From positions 6,142 to 70,141 of the forward strand of contig JBJXDX010000162.1 in the NCBI GenBank assembly GCA_046154585.1: a stretch of DNA of 64,000 bases. Direction: 5' to 3'. The notes under the pieces were generated by a model. It was given only the letters and a program-made list of their open reading frames with translations. It did not search any database and was not told where the DNA came from. Below are positions 36,049 to 45,085 of this stretch, piece after piece (positions within the stretch are counted from its first letter, which is position 1; every line of letters begins with the position of its first letter). The translations under genes and the position numbers were made by a program. This stretch comes from CADEFX01 sp046154585 (GTDB lineage: Bacteria; Pseudomonadota; Alphaproteobacteria; Rhizobiales; Hyphomicrobiaceae).

Positions 36049-37182
36049 ATGACCGCCACCAAGCAAAGCCGCCTGTTCACGCCCTATCGCCTGCGCGAGC
36101 TCGAGCTCCCGAACCGCATCGTCGTATCGCCCATGTGCCAGTACTCGGCCGAGGACGGCTCGGCGACCGACTGGCACATGATGCATCTGGGCACGCTGGC
36201 GCAGTCGGGAGCAGGACTGCTGATCGTGGAAGCCACCGGCGTGGAGCCGGAAGGCCGCATCACCCATGCGTGCCTCGGCCTCTACTCCGACGCGAACGAG
36301 CAGGCTCTGAAGCGCGTGGTGGACGCCTGCCGCAAATATGGGCAGGCCAAGCTCGGCATCCAACTCGGTCACGCCGGTCGCAAGGCGTCCTCGAAAGTGC
36401 CGTGGGCCGCAAAGGTCCAAAACGAGCCGGTAGAAAACGGCTGGCAGACCAAGTCGGCATCGGCCGTTGGATTCATGCCCGAATGGCCGGCGCCGAAGGA
36501 GCTTTCGCTCGGCGAGCTTGCCGATCTCAAGGCAAAGTTCGTCAAGGCGACAGAGCGGTCGGAACGGCTGGGCTTCGACATGATCGAGCTGCATGCGGCG
36601 CACGGCTATCTGCTGCACCAGTTCCTGTCGCCGCTGACGAACAAGCGCACCGATGCCTACGGCGGCAGTCTCGAGAACCGCATGCGCTATCCGCTGGAAC
36701 TGTTCGCGGCCATGCGGGCCGCCTGGCCGGCGAAGAAGCCGATGGGCATCCGCATTTCGGCGGTCGACTGGGTCGAAGGTGGATGGACAATTCAGGATTC
36801 CATCGCTTTCACACGCGAGTTGCAAAAGCTGGGTTGCGACTACGTGGATGCATCTTCCGGCGGCAATGACCCACACCAGAAGATCAAGTTGGGCCCGAAC
36901 TATCAGGTGCCGTTCGCAGCCGAGATCCGCAAGGCAACGGGCATGCCGACGATGGCTGTCGGCCTGATCACGGAGCCGGAGCAGGCCGAAGCAATCGTCG
37001 CCGAAGGCCAGGCGGATCTGGTGGCGCTGGCACGCGCGTTCCTCGACGATCCGCATTGGGGCTGGCGCGCGGCCTACCACCTCGGCGCCAGGCCTGAGGC
37101 GCCGGTGCAGTATCATCGCGCCATGCTGCCGACGTGGTCGCCGGCGAAGAAGTACGTGCCGACGGCGAAGGCCGCCGAGTAG
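36049..37182 (+). CDS. Old Yellow Enzyme-family NADH:flavin oxidoreductase (YqjM/NamA class)
   Basis: 377 aa from the ATG at 36049. FMN TIM barrel: VVSPMCQYSAEDG with the Cys typical of YqjM-class enzymes (Cys30), LGIQLGHAGRKAS, ELHAAHGYLLHQFLSPLTNKR, and phosphate-binding TMAVGLITEPEQAEAI. It reduces activated C=C bonds of enones and may have xenobiotic or stress roles. It is convergent with a small membrane protein gene. Confidence 0.94.
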   Translation: MTATKQSRLFTPYRLRELELPNRIVVSPMCQYSAEDGSATDWHMMHLGTLAQSGAGLLIVEATGVEPEGRITHACLGLYSDANEQALKRVVDACRKYGQAKLGIQLGHAGRKASSKVPWAAKVQNEPVENGWQTKSASAVGFMPEWPAPKELSLGELADLKAKFVKATERSERLGFDMIELHAAHGYLLHQFLSPLTNKRTDAYGGSLENRMRYPLELFAAMRAAWPAKKPMGIRISAVDWVEGGWTIQDSIAFTRELQKLGCDYVDASSGGNDPHQKIKLGPNYQVPFAAEIRKATGMPTMAVGLITEPEQAEAIVAEGQADLVALARAFLDDPHWGWRAAYHLGARPEAPVQYHRAMLPTWSPAKKYVPTAKAAE

Positions 37183-37188
37183 AACGGC

Positions 37189-37208
37189 GCTCGGCTTAAC
37201 CGCCGAGC
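37189..37208. terminator. Hairpin at convergent OYE / membrane-protein ends
   Basis: GCTCGGC (37189-37195) and GCCGAGC (37202-37208) form a 7-bp stem with loop TTAACC, which contains the stop codon of the minus-strand gene. There is no T-run. Confidence 0.4.
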
Positions 37209-37567
37209 CTCCAGGCCAGACAGGCCAGCACCGAGGCCGCCAGGGCGAAGGTGACGAGGCCGCGACGTCCGTTGACGAAGGTATCGGGCAGCGGCTGCAA
37301 CAGGAGCGGCGCAATCAGCAGCGCCCCTCCAGCACCCAGCACGGCGACGTACCAGGGCAAGGTGCGGCTTGCGAAGGCCACCGCGTAAGCGGTGGCGGCG
37401 ACGCAGATCAGAAGCGTCAGCCACAGCACGGCAGCACCGCTTGCTGTGTGCAGCGTCTCGCCGCGATGCTCGCTCGGGAAATGCCCGCTGACCGTCAATC
37501 CGTACAGGCTGACGCTCAGAACCAGGGCGACAAATACCGCCAGCGCGGGCCAATCCGTCACGAGCAC
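37196..37567 (-). CDS. Small four-helix membrane protein, unknown
   Basis: 123 aa from a GTG at 37567. Four predicted membrane segments (about 7-26, 43-64, 70-90, 102-120) and very few charged residues except HFPSEHRGE after the first helix. No family recognised. It sits between the OYE gene and panB and does not share a strand with either. Confidence 0.6.
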   Translation of the reverse strand: MLVTDWPALAVFVALVLSVSLYGLTVSGHFPSEHRGETLHTASGAAVLWLTLLICVAATAYAVAFASRTLPWYVAVLGAGGALLIAPLLLQPLPDTFVNGRRGLVTFALAASVLACLAWRLGG

Positions 37568-37690
37568 AGGCGACCATCCATCCTAACGGCGATCGGCGGG
37601 GCGCTTGCCGATCCGAGGTCCGGTCCCTAACATGCGGACAGATATATCAGCCAGCCCTAAATGCTGGACCGTCCCCGGGGAGCACGCCGC

Positions 37691-38581
37691 ATGTCCAAGG
37701 AAGCCGCAGCGACCGAAGCCAAGAAGCGCGAGAAACGCACCATCACGGAAATCCGCGACAGCAAGAAGACCGGCGAGAAAATGGTCTACATGTCGGTGCC
37801 GGATTATACCGCCGCACAGTGGGCGGAGATGGCGGGCGTGGACGTGGCGGTCGTCGGCGACAGCCTGGCCATGATCGCGCATGGGCACAAGAGCACGGTG
37901 CCGGCCACCATGGACATGATGACCATGCACGCGCAGGCGATCCGCCGCGGCGCGCCCAACACCTTCGTGCTCGGCTGCATGCCCTACCAAAGCTATCACA
38001 CGGTGGAGAAGGCGCTGACCAACGCCACACGCTTCATGCAGGAGGCGCTGACGGATGCCGTCAAGCCGCAGGGCGGAAAATCCCAGGCGCACATCCTGAA
38101 GGCCCTGGTCGATGCCGGCATCCCGACCGCATCGCACATTGGCCTGACACCGCACACCATTGCCATGTTCGGCGGTTTCAAGATCCAGGGGCGGACGGCG
38201 GATGCCGCCATGAAGATTCTGGAGGACGCGCTGGCGATCGAGGATGCCGGCTGTTTCATGCTGGAGTTCGAGGCCGTGCCGGCGAAGATCGCCAAGCTGA
38301 TCTCAGAGCAACTGACAATCCCGACCATCGGCATCGGCGCTGGCGTGGGGACAGACGGACAGATTCTCCTGTGCCACGACCTTCTTGGCGTGTTCACGGA
38401 TTTCAAGCCCAAGTTCACCAAACGCTACGCCAAGCTGACCGAGGTGGCGGTGGCCGGCATCAAGCAATACGTCAAAGAGGTGAAGGAGGGCTCGTTCCCA
38501 GACGACGATCACTCCTACACCGTGAAGGAAGACGAGTACGAGAAGTTCGCCGCCCTGGTGCGCAAGCGCCGCCAGATCTGA
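37691..38581 (+). CDS. panB: 3-methyl-2-oxobutanoate hydroxymethyltransferase (PanB paralogue)
   Basis: 296 aa from the ATG at 37691, with GGGGAG eight bases upstream. TIM-barrel KPHMT family: VVGDSLAMIAHGHKSTVPAT with metal-ligand Asp, MLEFEAVP with catalytic-type Glu, and GIGAGVGTDGQILLCHDLLGV. It is longer than usual because of a Lys-rich N-terminal extension, and a polar C-terminal tail. The normal reaction adds a hydroxymethyl from methylene-THF to 2-oxoisovalerate for pantothenate. The neighbouring GntR regulator (same strand, 19 bp) suggests a regulated, possibly catabolic, paralogue; no panC is nearby. Confidence 0.88.
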   Translation: MSKEAAATEAKKREKRTITEIRDSKKTGEKMVYMSVPDYTAAQWAEMAGVDVAVVGDSLAMIAHGHKSTVPATMDMMTMHAQAIRRGAPNTFVLGCMPYQSYHTVEKALTNATRFMQEALTDAVKPQGGKSQAHILKALVDAGIPTASHIGLTPHTIAMFGGFKIQGRTADAAMKILEDALAIEDAGCFMLEFEAVPAKIAKLISEQLTIPTIGIGAGVGTDGQILLCHDLLGVFTDFKPKFTKRYAKLTEVAVAGIKQYVKEVKEGSFPDDDHSYTVKEDEYEKFAALVRKRRQI

Positions 38582-38600
38582 ACCACAAAGGAATGCCTGC

Positions 38601-39290
38601 GTGAGCACGGCACGGACGCGAGGCCGCACCGGCACCCGGACGCGGAGAACCAACGGAGCTCCGCTGACGGAGCAGGCCTACCACCTGCTCGAGGAGAAGA
38701 TCGTCACGCTGCAGCTCGAGCCGGGCGAGTTCCTGTCGGAATATGCGCTCGTCTCGCAACTGCGTCTCGGCCGCACGCCCATCCGCGAGGCGTTGCAGAG
38801 GCTGGCCCGCGAAGGGCTGGTGCTGATTTTGCCGCGCAAGGGCATCCTGGTTTCGCCGGCAGACCCGGAGAAGCAACTCCTGGTGCTGGAGGTACGCCGC
38901 GAGCTCGAACGCCTGCTGTGCCGGTCGGCCGCGCAGCGCGCGACTCCGCAGCAACTGGTCCGGCTGCGCGAAATCGCCAAGGGCATGGATGTCGCCGCCA
39001 AGGCCAATGACGACCTCGCCTTCATGCGTCTCGACCGGGATCTCAATCTGCTCGTCATCGACGCGGCGCATAATGAATACGCATCGCGCGCCATGCGGCT
39101 ACTGCAGGGCCTGTCGCGGCGCTTCTGGTATCAGCACTATCAGACCGCCGCCGATCTGCCGCATTGCGCACGTCTACATGCGGCCCAAGCCAGAGCGATT
39201 GCGGATGGCAATCCGGACAAAGCCGCGCAGACCTGCGATGCCCTTATGGACTATGTCGAGACGTTTACGCGTGCCGCAGCGGACAACTAA
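38601..39290 (+). CDS. GntR-family regulator with FCD domain
   Basis: 229 aa, GTG start after AAAGGAATG. The N-terminal winged helix (about 20-88, LGRTPIREALQRLAREGLV) is followed by an all-alpha FCD ligand domain (about 95-220) with the acidic/His metal-site pattern DRDLNLLVIDAAHN. FadR/VanR-type regulators respond to small carboxylates. It probably controls panB and perhaps the TPP/LeuB genes on the other strand. Confidence 0.9.
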   Translation: MSTARTRGRTGTRTRRTNGAPLTEQAYHLLEEKIVTLQLEPGEFLSEYALVSQLRLGRTPIREALQRLAREGLVLILPRKGILVSPADPEKQLLVLEVRRELERLLCRSAAQRATPQQLVRLREIAKGMDVAAKANDDLAFMRLDRDLNLLVIDAAHNEYASRAMRLLQGLSRRFWYQHYQTAADLPHCARLHAAQARAIADGNPDKAAQTCDALMDYVETFTRAAADN

Positions 39291-39297
39291 GTACGCC

Positions 39298-39741
39298 ATG
39301 ATGCTGCGAGCAACGGCAGCGGTCGCGTTCGCAGCTCTGACCTGGACAACCGCCGCCGCAGACGATCCCCTCGCGGGATGGATGCCCGCGGATGCCGTTC
39401 GCGCGGAATTCTCCGGCAAGGCCTTGGCCGGCGTATATCCCGGCGGCAAGACTTGGGCGGAGGACATCTCCGCCGACGGCACGACGGACTATCGCGAAGC
39501 CGGCATACGTCGACCAGGCCAATGGTGGACGACCGCGCTTGAGTTCTGCTTCAGCTATCCCGAGCCCGGCGTCGGCGGCTGCTTCCGCATTTCGAAGGTC
39601 AGTGCCAATTGTTACGAGCTGTACGACTACAGCTCGGAGTTCGGGCGCGGCGAGGCCCCGCCCTTGCAGAAGGGATCATGGAACGGACTCATGTGGCGAA
39701 CGCAAGCGCCACACACCTGCGAGGATGCTCCGAGTTCTTAA
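39298..39741 (+). CDS. Small secreted protein, DUF995-like
   Basis: 147 aa. The signal peptide MMLRATAAVAFAALTWTTAAA is followed by about 125 residues with AEDISADGTTDYREAG, GQWWTTALEFCFSYP and CFRISKVSANCYELYDY. The Trp/Cys-rich W-x-G-x-x-x-Y pattern resembles DUF995-type periplasmic proteins of rhizobia. Function unknown. It starts 8 bp after the GntR stop. Confidence 0.72.
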   Translation: MMLRATAAVAFAALTWTTAAADDPLAGWMPADAVRAEFSGKALAGVYPGGKTWAEDISADGTTDYREAGIRRPGQWWTTALEFCFSYPEPGVGGCFRISKVSANCYELYDYSSEFGRGEAPPLQKGSWNGLMWRTQAPHTCEDAPSS

Positions 39742-39746
39742 CGGAG

Positions 39747-40355
39747 CTAAGCGTTGCCCGCCCGGATCGCATCCATGAAGCGGCGCGCGATGGTCGTCCC
39801 GTCCTTTTCGGGCAGACGCCAGGGATCTTCGGTTATGGCGATCTTGGCGACGGCAAAGATCGGACCCGGCGTCTTGAAGAGAAATTCCGCCAGCTCCGGT
39901 GTTTTGCCCTGCTCTGTGACCAGCATCGTTTGGCTGATCCCAAAACCCTGAGCAACCGCGCACATGTCGGTTTTCTGAGACGTCAGTCCGCGCTGCTTGC
40001 CGGTCTCGGAGAACCGCTCGTTGTCGAGGACGAGAATGCCGAGGTTCTTGGGCGCCTGGTCGGCAACGACGGCGAGCGAGCCGATGCCCATCATCATTTC
40101 GCCGTCGCCGGTGATGGCGAGCACGCGCCGGCCCGGCTGCGCCAACGCGACACCCAGCGCCGTCGGAATGGCGAGACCCATGCCGCCCCACGAATAGAGA
40201 TAGTCCGCAGAATCTCCGGCGGCGAAAATATCCCACGTCGGACTGCCGAGGCCCGGCACCACCAGCGCGTTGCCGCGCAGCTTGAGGAGATCGGCTACGA
40301 ACGGACGGCGCTGGATCTGGTTGGGCTTAGCCGCAGCAGCAGGTGACTTGCTCAT
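39747..40355 (-). CDS. TPP-dependent decarboxylase, beta (PP-domain) subunit
   Basis: 202 aa. The TPP-diphosphate domain has the motif ITGDGEMMMGIGSL...NLGILVLDNERF (GDG to Asn). Size and split resemble sulfopyruvate or phosphonopyruvate decarboxylase ComE-type subunits. Its ATG overlaps the stop of the alpha gene (ATGA), consistent with an obligate complex. The 2-oxoacid substrate is unknown. Confidence 0.85.
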   Translation of the reverse strand: MSKSPAAAAKPNQIQRRPFVADLLKLRGNALVVPGLGSPTWDIFAAGDSADYLYSWGGMGLAIPTALGVALAQPGRRVLAITGDGEMMMGIGSLAVVADQAPKNLGILVLDNERFSETGKQRGLTSQKTDMCAVAQGFGISQTMLVTEQGKTPELAEFLFKTPGPIFAVAKIAITEDPWRLPEKDGTTIARRFMDAIRAGNA

Positions 40356-40882
40356 TTCAGGCCGAACCCTTTTGCACCGATGATGCGCTGGCTGATGAGG
40401 ACAGCCGCGGAAAACTGACCGTGGAAGGCGAGGTCAGCCGCCGCCACAAACACCTCACCCACTTCCTCAGCCTTATCGACGGGGAAGCATTTCACGCCGA
40501 CAGCTTCCAGCACCGGTTGCACGGCCTGGCCCATCGGCACCTGCCACGGATTGAACTCGCCCCACTGACCGCGCATGGTGATGAGCATCAGGCAGGGTGC
40601 GCGAAAAGTCGTCGGTAGGCCCAGCGCGTTGATGCAGTTGCCGACGCCGGACGATTGCATGGCAATCATGGCGCGCGTGCCGCCGAGCCACTGGCCGGTG
40701 GCAACGCCGATGCCTTCCTCCTCGGTCGACAGCGTCACGAGACGCATGCCGGCATCCGCCTCGACCATGTTGAGAAGCCGCGTCAGACCGCCGTCCGGAA
40801 CCGTGCAGACCGTCTTGATGTCGCGCGCCTTGATCTCGCGGAACACGTCCGCCGACCAATCCACCGCCGTACTCGTCGCCAT
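40352..40882 (-). CDS. TPP-dependent decarboxylase, alpha (Pyr-domain) subunit
   Basis: 176 aa, matching the pyrimidine-binding domain of TPP enzymes, with the cofactor-activating Glu in VTLSTEEEGIGVATGQWLGG and AMQSSGVGNCINAL. It resembles ComD of sulfopyruvate decarboxylase. It pairs with the downstream beta subunit (4-bp overlap) and lies 16 bp after the hydratase gene. Confidence 0.85.
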   Translation of the reverse strand: MATSTAVDWSADVFREIKARDIKTVCTVPDGGLTRLLNMVEADAGMRLVTLSTEEEGIGVATGQWLGGTRAMIAMQSSGVGNCINALGLPTTFRAPCLMLITMRGQWGEFNPWQVPMGQAVQPVLEAVGVKCFPVDKAEEVGEVFVAAADLAFHGQFSAAVLISQRIIGAKGFGLK

Positions 40883-40898
40883 ACTTTCTCAGCTCCTG

Positions 40899-41675
40899 TC
40901 AGGCGGCCGCAGCCATCTCGACCTTGCCCAATCCTTCGATCTCGAAAACGAAACGCTGGCCCGGCTCGATCGGCAGGGTGGGAATGAGACTGCCCGTGAT
41001 CACGACCATGCCGGCCTCGAGCGGGCGGTTGCGCCCAGCCGCGAGATTGGCGAGCCAGGCGAGCGCGCCCATAGGGTCGTCCGTCAGGCCCTCACGGACC
41101 TCCTTGCCCGCATCCAAGCGCCCCTTGAGGCCGTTCAGCTCCTTGCCGGCCGGGATCGTCAGCGGAGCTCCCAAAACGATACCGCCGTTCCACGCGTTGT
41201 CCGCGATCAGCGTGTAGGCCTTGCATTCCTTGTAGACGGCCTTGCGGTCCTCGATCAGCTCGAACGCCGGCATGACGCTGCCGATCGCCGCGCGCACGTC
41301 CTCCCGGGTGTAAGGCGACGCCTGCTTCGGCAGGCCCTTCGCCATGCGAACGGCCAGCTCGCATTCCACAACGACGTTGACGTAGTCGCCGCGCTTGATG
41401 CTGGCGGGCGACGCGTGCACCCGCTTCTCGTAGATCATGCCGCCGCAGGGGTGATCGATGCCCATGAGCTGCTGCATGACCTTGGTGGTCGTTGCGATCT
41501 TGAGACCCGCGAGATTGCCGTAAAGTGGCGTCCAGAGCTCGCGCAGCGCTTCCTGCGCCGCGTAGGCCTCATCGACCGTGCTGGGTGCGATGGCGTCCGG
41601 GAGGTTCTGGTAGGGCGCCCGCGAACGATGCGCCTCGGCGATGAATTGTGCTGCGGCCTTGGGATCGAAGGGCAT
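40899..41675 (-). CDS. 2-keto-4-pentenoate hydratase / oxaloacetate-decarboxylase-like (MhpD family)
   Basis: 258 aa from the ATG at 41675, with GGAGG eight bases upstream. MhpD/FAH-like fold: VVECELAVRMAKGLP with the metal-binding Glu pair, FELIEDRKAV, and ADNAWNGGIVLG. The family hydrates 2-hydroxypentadienoate or decarboxylates 2-oxo-acids. Clustered with LeuB and the TPP subunits. Confidence 0.88.
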   Translation of the reverse strand: MPFDPKAAAQFIAEAHRSRAPYQNLPDAIAPSTVDEAYAAQEALRELWTPLYGNLAGLKIATTTKVMQQLMGIDHPCGGMIYEKRVHASPASIKRGDYVNVVVECELAVRMAKGLPKQASPYTREDVRAAIGSVMPAFELIEDRKAVYKECKAYTLIADNAWNGGIVLGAPLTIPAGKELNGLKGRLDAGKEVREGLTDDPMGALAWLANLAAGRNRPLEAGMVVITGSLIPTLPIEPGQRFVFEIEGLGKVEMAAAA

Positions 41676-41718
41676 GCGGAATGCCTCCATGGTTGCCGGG
41701 AGTGAGCGACTTCCCGCG

Positions 41719-42831
41719 TCAGGCGACCAGCTTCTCCATTTCCTCGACGATGGCACGGCCCATTTCCGACGTGCCGACCTTGCGCATGTTGGGCTGCATG
41801 ATGTCGCCCGTGCGCAAGCCGCGCGCCAGCGTGTTGGCAATTGCTTTGTCGATCAAGTCGGCTTCCTTGACCATGTCGCAGGAATACCGCAGCGCCATAC
41901 CGAACGAGGCGATCTCCGCAATTGGATTGGCGATGCCCTGGCCGGCGATGTCGGGGGCCGAGCCGTGCACGGGTTCGTACAAGGCCTTGCGCTTGCCTGT
42001 GGTGACGTCGGGCGCGCCGAGCGCCGCGGACGGCAGCATGCCGATCGAGCCTGTGAGCATGGCCGCCTGATCCGACAGCATGTCGCCGAACAGGTTGTCG
42101 CAGACGATGACGTCGAACTGCTTGGGGTTGCGCACGAGCTGCATCGAGCACGCGTCAGCGAGAATGTGATGCAGCTCGATGTCCTGACCTTCCTTCTTGT
42201 GCACAGCGGTCGCGACCTCGTTCCACAGCACGCCGGTCTTCATGACGTTGCGCTTTTCGGCCGAGTGGACTTTCTTGCTGCGTTTCCGGGCGAGATCGAA
42301 GGCAACGCGCACGATGCGCTCGATTTCGCTGGTGGTGTATACGGTTGTATCGACGGCTCGCTTCTGGCCGTCCTCGAGCGTGACGATCTCCTTGGGCTCG
42401 CCGAAATAGGTGCCGCCCGTCAGCTCGCGCAGGATGAGTATGTCGAGTCCCTCGATGTGCTCACGCCGGAGCGTGGAGGCTTCCGCCAGCGCCGGATAGC
42501 AGATGGCGGGCCTTAGATTGGCGAACAGGTCCAGTTCCTTTCGCAACTTCAAAAGGCCGGCTTCGGGCCGGTTCTCGTACTTGACCTTGTCCCACTTGGG
42601 GCCACCGACGGAGCCGAACACGATGGCGTCGGCCTTGCGGGCTTTCGCCAGCGTTTCATCGGCAAGCGGGACGCCGTGCTTGTCGATTGCGGCACCACCA
42701 CAAACGTCGGTCTCGATCCTGAACTCGGCGCGGCTCTTCTTGCCGAGAAAGGCAACCAGCCGCTCGACCTCGGACATGACCTCGGGGCCGATTCCGTCGC
42801 CGGGCAAAAGAAGAAGATTGTGGGTGGCCAT
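41719..42831 (-). CDS. leuB: 3-isopropylmalate dehydrogenase family (LeuB)
   Basis: 370 aa. Beta-decarboxylating dehydrogenase: LLLPGDGIGPEVMSEV, VGGPKWDKVKYENRPEAGLL, LRELTGGTYFGEPK, and DNLFGDMLSDQAAMLTGSIGMLPSA. KRNVMKTGVLWNEV matches rhizobial LeuB closely, so housekeeping LeuB is likely. Being first in a run with a hydratase and a TPP enzyme, it could instead be a paralogue for a different malate; no leuC or leuD is nearby. Confidence 0.88.
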   Translation of the reverse strand: MATHNLLLLPGDGIGPEVMSEVERLVAFLGKKSRAEFRIETDVCGGAAIDKHGVPLADETLAKARKADAIVFGSVGGPKWDKVKYENRPEAGLLKLRKELDLFANLRPAICYPALAEASTLRREHIEGLDILILRELTGGTYFGEPKEIVTLEDGQKRAVDTTVYTTSEIERIVRVAFDLARKRSKKVHSAEKRNVMKTGVLWNEVATAVHKKEGQDIELHHILADACSMQLVRNPKQFDVIVCDNLFGDMLSDQAAMLTGSIGMLPSAALGAPDVTTGKRKALYEPVHGSAPDIAGQGIANPIAEIASFGMALRYSCDMVKEADLIDKAIANTLARGLRTGDIMQPNMRKVGTSEMGRAIVEEMEKLVA

Positions 42832-42998
42832 GTGCGTCAGTTCCGTCGTCGGTGGCTGTGGGATGAGGAAGGGGAATTGCTAAACGGTCCGGCTGGGACA
42901 CGCAAGCGAGGGCGGCACATGGCACCTATTCCGGGCATCCGCTTTGACAGCGCCCGGCGACGCAGGCTACGTCGGGGGCAGCCTGACCAGGAGATGGC

Positions 42999-44369
42999 GT
43001 GAGCAGCGCGAACGACGACAGCCAGGACGTGCGAGCCGAGCCGCAACCGGCAGGCATCGTTGCGACCGGAGACTGGCCGCTGGGCGTACAGCCGACAGCC
43101 GAATACGAGGCCGCCCTTCGCTATTTGCGCGATGAAAGCGGGCATCTTTTCGTCACGGGCCGGGCCGGGACCGGCAAATCCACGCTGCTGCGGGCCTTGC
43201 GCGATCTCCTGAATGATGAGGCGATTGTCCTGGCGCCCACGGGGCTCGCAGCCGTCAACGTCGGCGGCCAGACCATTCACTCGTTCTTCGGCTTTCCGCC
43301 GCGCCTGATCCGGCCCGACGATATCCGGCGCAGTCGCAACGGCCGGCTGATGCGCAAGCTGAAGCTCCTGGTGATCGATGAAGTATCGATGGTGCGCTCG
43401 GACCTCATGTGGGCCATTGACCAATCGCTGCGCATCAACCGCGGGCGGCCGCGCGAGGCCTTCGGCGGCGTGCGCCTCGTGCTGTTCGGCGACCTGCATC
43501 AGTTGCCGCCGGTGGTGCAGGAATCCGAGGTCGCCGATCACCTGGAGTCGGCCTACGGCGGACCGTTCTTCTTCAGCGTACCAGCGCTACGCGAGGGCGA
43601 TGGCGTGGCACTGCTGGAGCTGACACACGTGTTCCGGCAGAAGGAAGGTGCGCTCCTGGCGGTGCTCAACCGGGTGCGCGACGGCGAGGCAGACGTTGAA
43701 GATCTGGAAGTGCTCAACGAGCGCGTGGCGCCGATCCGCACGCTGGCGGAAGGCGAGCCGTTCGTCATCCTGACGCCGACCAATGCCGCGGCACACCGCA
43801 TCAATGCGGCGTTTCTCGATGCTCTGCCCGGCAAGGCGCGCGAGTACGCTGCCGCGGTGACGGGCGAATTCAGCCAGACGGCGCACCCGACGGATCAAAC
43901 GCTGGTGCTGAAGCCGGGCGCCAAGATCATGCTGTTGCGCAACGACAGCGACCGCCGCTGGGTGAACGGCACCATCGCCCGCGTCTCGCGTCTGTCATCG
44001 GACAGCATCTGGGTCGAGATCGGCGGGGTGGAGCACGAGATCGAACCGGTCTCGTGGGAATCCCGGCGCTATGCCTACGACCAGGCCGAACAGAAGATCG
44101 TCGAAACCATCGCCGGCACGTTTCGCCAGTATCCCGTGCGGTTGGCCTGGGCGCTGACCATCCACAAAAGCCAGGGCCTGACCTTGGACAAGGTGTATAT
44201 CGACCTCGGCCGCGGCACCTTCGCTCACGGGCAGGCCTACGTGGCGCTATCGCGCTGCCGGTCGCTCGGCGGGCTGGCGCTGGCGCGGGCGCTCCGGCCC
44301 CAGGATATCCTGTTCGACCGCAGCGCCATGGGTTACCGGGACGTGTTCGCGGCGCTGGCCGTTAACTGA
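42999..44369 (+). CDS. Pif1/RecD-like AAA helicase
   Basis: 456 aa, GTG start with AGGAGA upstream. SF1B helicase motifs: Walker A VTGRAGTGKSTLLRAL, LAPTGLAAVNVGGQTIHSFF, Walker B LLVIDEVSMV, motif III FGDLHQLPPVV, and C-terminal ALTIHKSQGLTLDKVYIDLG with YVALSRCRS (UvrD_C2). Likely a 5'-3' DNA helicase for replication or repair. It is a stand-alone gene. Confidence 0.93.
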   Translation: MSSANDDSQDVRAEPQPAGIVATGDWPLGVQPTAEYEAALRYLRDESGHLFVTGRAGTGKSTLLRALRDLLNDEAIVLAPTGLAAVNVGGQTIHSFFGFPPRLIRPDDIRRSRNGRLMRKLKLLVIDEVSMVRSDLMWAIDQSLRINRGRPREAFGGVRLVLFGDLHQLPPVVQESEVADHLESAYGGPFFFSVPALREGDGVALLELTHVFRQKEGALLAVLNRVRDGEADVEDLEVLNERVAPIRTLAEGEPFVILTPTNAAAHRINAAFLDALPGKAREYAAAVTGEFSQTAHPTDQTLVLKPGAKIMLLRNDSDRRWVNGTIARVSRLSSDSIWVEIGGVEHEIEPVSWESRRYAYDQAEQKIVETIAGTFRQYPVRLAWALTIHKSQGLTLDKVYIDLGRGTFAHGQAYVALSRCRSLGGLALARALRPQDILFDRSAMGYRDVFAALAVN

Positions 44370-44430
44370 TTATTGTGCGGCGCATCAATGTGCTCCAGCC
44401 CTAAAAATGGGCATCCCTGGCCATAATGAC

Positions 44431-44457
44431 GCATCGCACCATTTAATGTTGCGATGC
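44431..44457. promoter_or_regulatory. Inverted repeat upstream of the phasin gene, candidate PhaR site
   Basis: GCATCGCA (44431-44438) and TGCGATGC (44450-44457) are perfect 8-bp arms with an 11-base spacer, 68 bp before the phasin start. A further TGC-GGC-GCA lies at about 44377. PhaR repressors of PHB-granule genes bind TGC/GCA-rich repeats, so this is a reasonable candidate; not proven. Confidence 0.5.
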
Positions 44458-44524
44458 ACAAATACATCCCTATATTCACGTCGAGATCAAGACGCCGCCC
44501 CGGCCAGTCCCATAGGAGAGACCC

Positions 44525-44980
44525 ATGAATGACTACATGAAGCGTCAGGCTGAGGAATTCCTCAACGCCACCAAATCCGTCCATCTTCCCGAGAACATGC
44601 AGGTGTTCGCTCAAGAGAGCGTCGCCAAGACCCGCGAGGCTTACGACAAGCTGAGCGGCGCCGCCAAGGATCAGGCCAAGGTTGCCGAAGACGTACTGCT
44701 GGCCACACAGGCCGGCGCCAAGGCGATCGGCGCTAAGGTGCTGGACAATGTTACCGTCAACGCGGAAGCCGCGTTCGACGCCGCCGAGGCCATCGCCAAA
44801 GCCAGGACACTGCCCGAGGCTGCCCGCCTCCAGGCCGAGTTCATGCAGAAGACATTCGCCGTCGCCGGCGCGCAGACGAAGGAGCTGTTCGAGCTGTCGA
44901 CCCGCGTCGCCCAGCAGACGTTCCAGACAGTCAACGAAATGGCGACGAAGTCCTTCGAGCAAATGAAGAAGGCTTCCTAA
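44525..44980 (+). CDS. Phasin
   Basis: 151 aa, ATG with GGAGAG upstream. All-alpha, amphipathic, Ala/Glu/Lys-rich: SVAKTREAYDKLSGAAKDQ and EFMQKTFAVAGAQTKELFELS are typical of the Phasin_2 family. It coats polyhydroxyalkanoate granules and controls their size, showing that the organism likely stores PHA. It has a strong terminator behind it. Confidence 0.93.
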   Translation: MNDYMKRQAEEFLNATKSVHLPENMQVFAQESVAKTREAYDKLSGAAKDQAKVAEDVLLATQAGAKAIGAKVLDNVTVNAEAAFDAAEAIAKARTLPEAARLQAEFMQKTFAVAGAQTKELFELSTRVAQQTFQTVNEMATKSFEQMKKAS

Positions 44981-45031
44981 GCCAGTCAGTCAGCACTTGG
45001 CCGCGTGCGGGGACGCGAGAGTGCAAGCGAG

Positions 45032-45065
45032 GTCCGGTGCCAGAGATGGCTCCGGACTTTTTTTG
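45032..45065 (+). terminator. Rho-independent terminator after phasin
   Basis: GTCCGG-T-GCCA / TGGC-T-CCGGAC forms a stem of 6 plus 4 bp with one mismatch and a GAGA loop (45032-45057), followed by seven T residues (45058-45064). Confidence 0.93.
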
Positions 45066-45085
45066 TTTGCGGCAGCAGATGAAGC

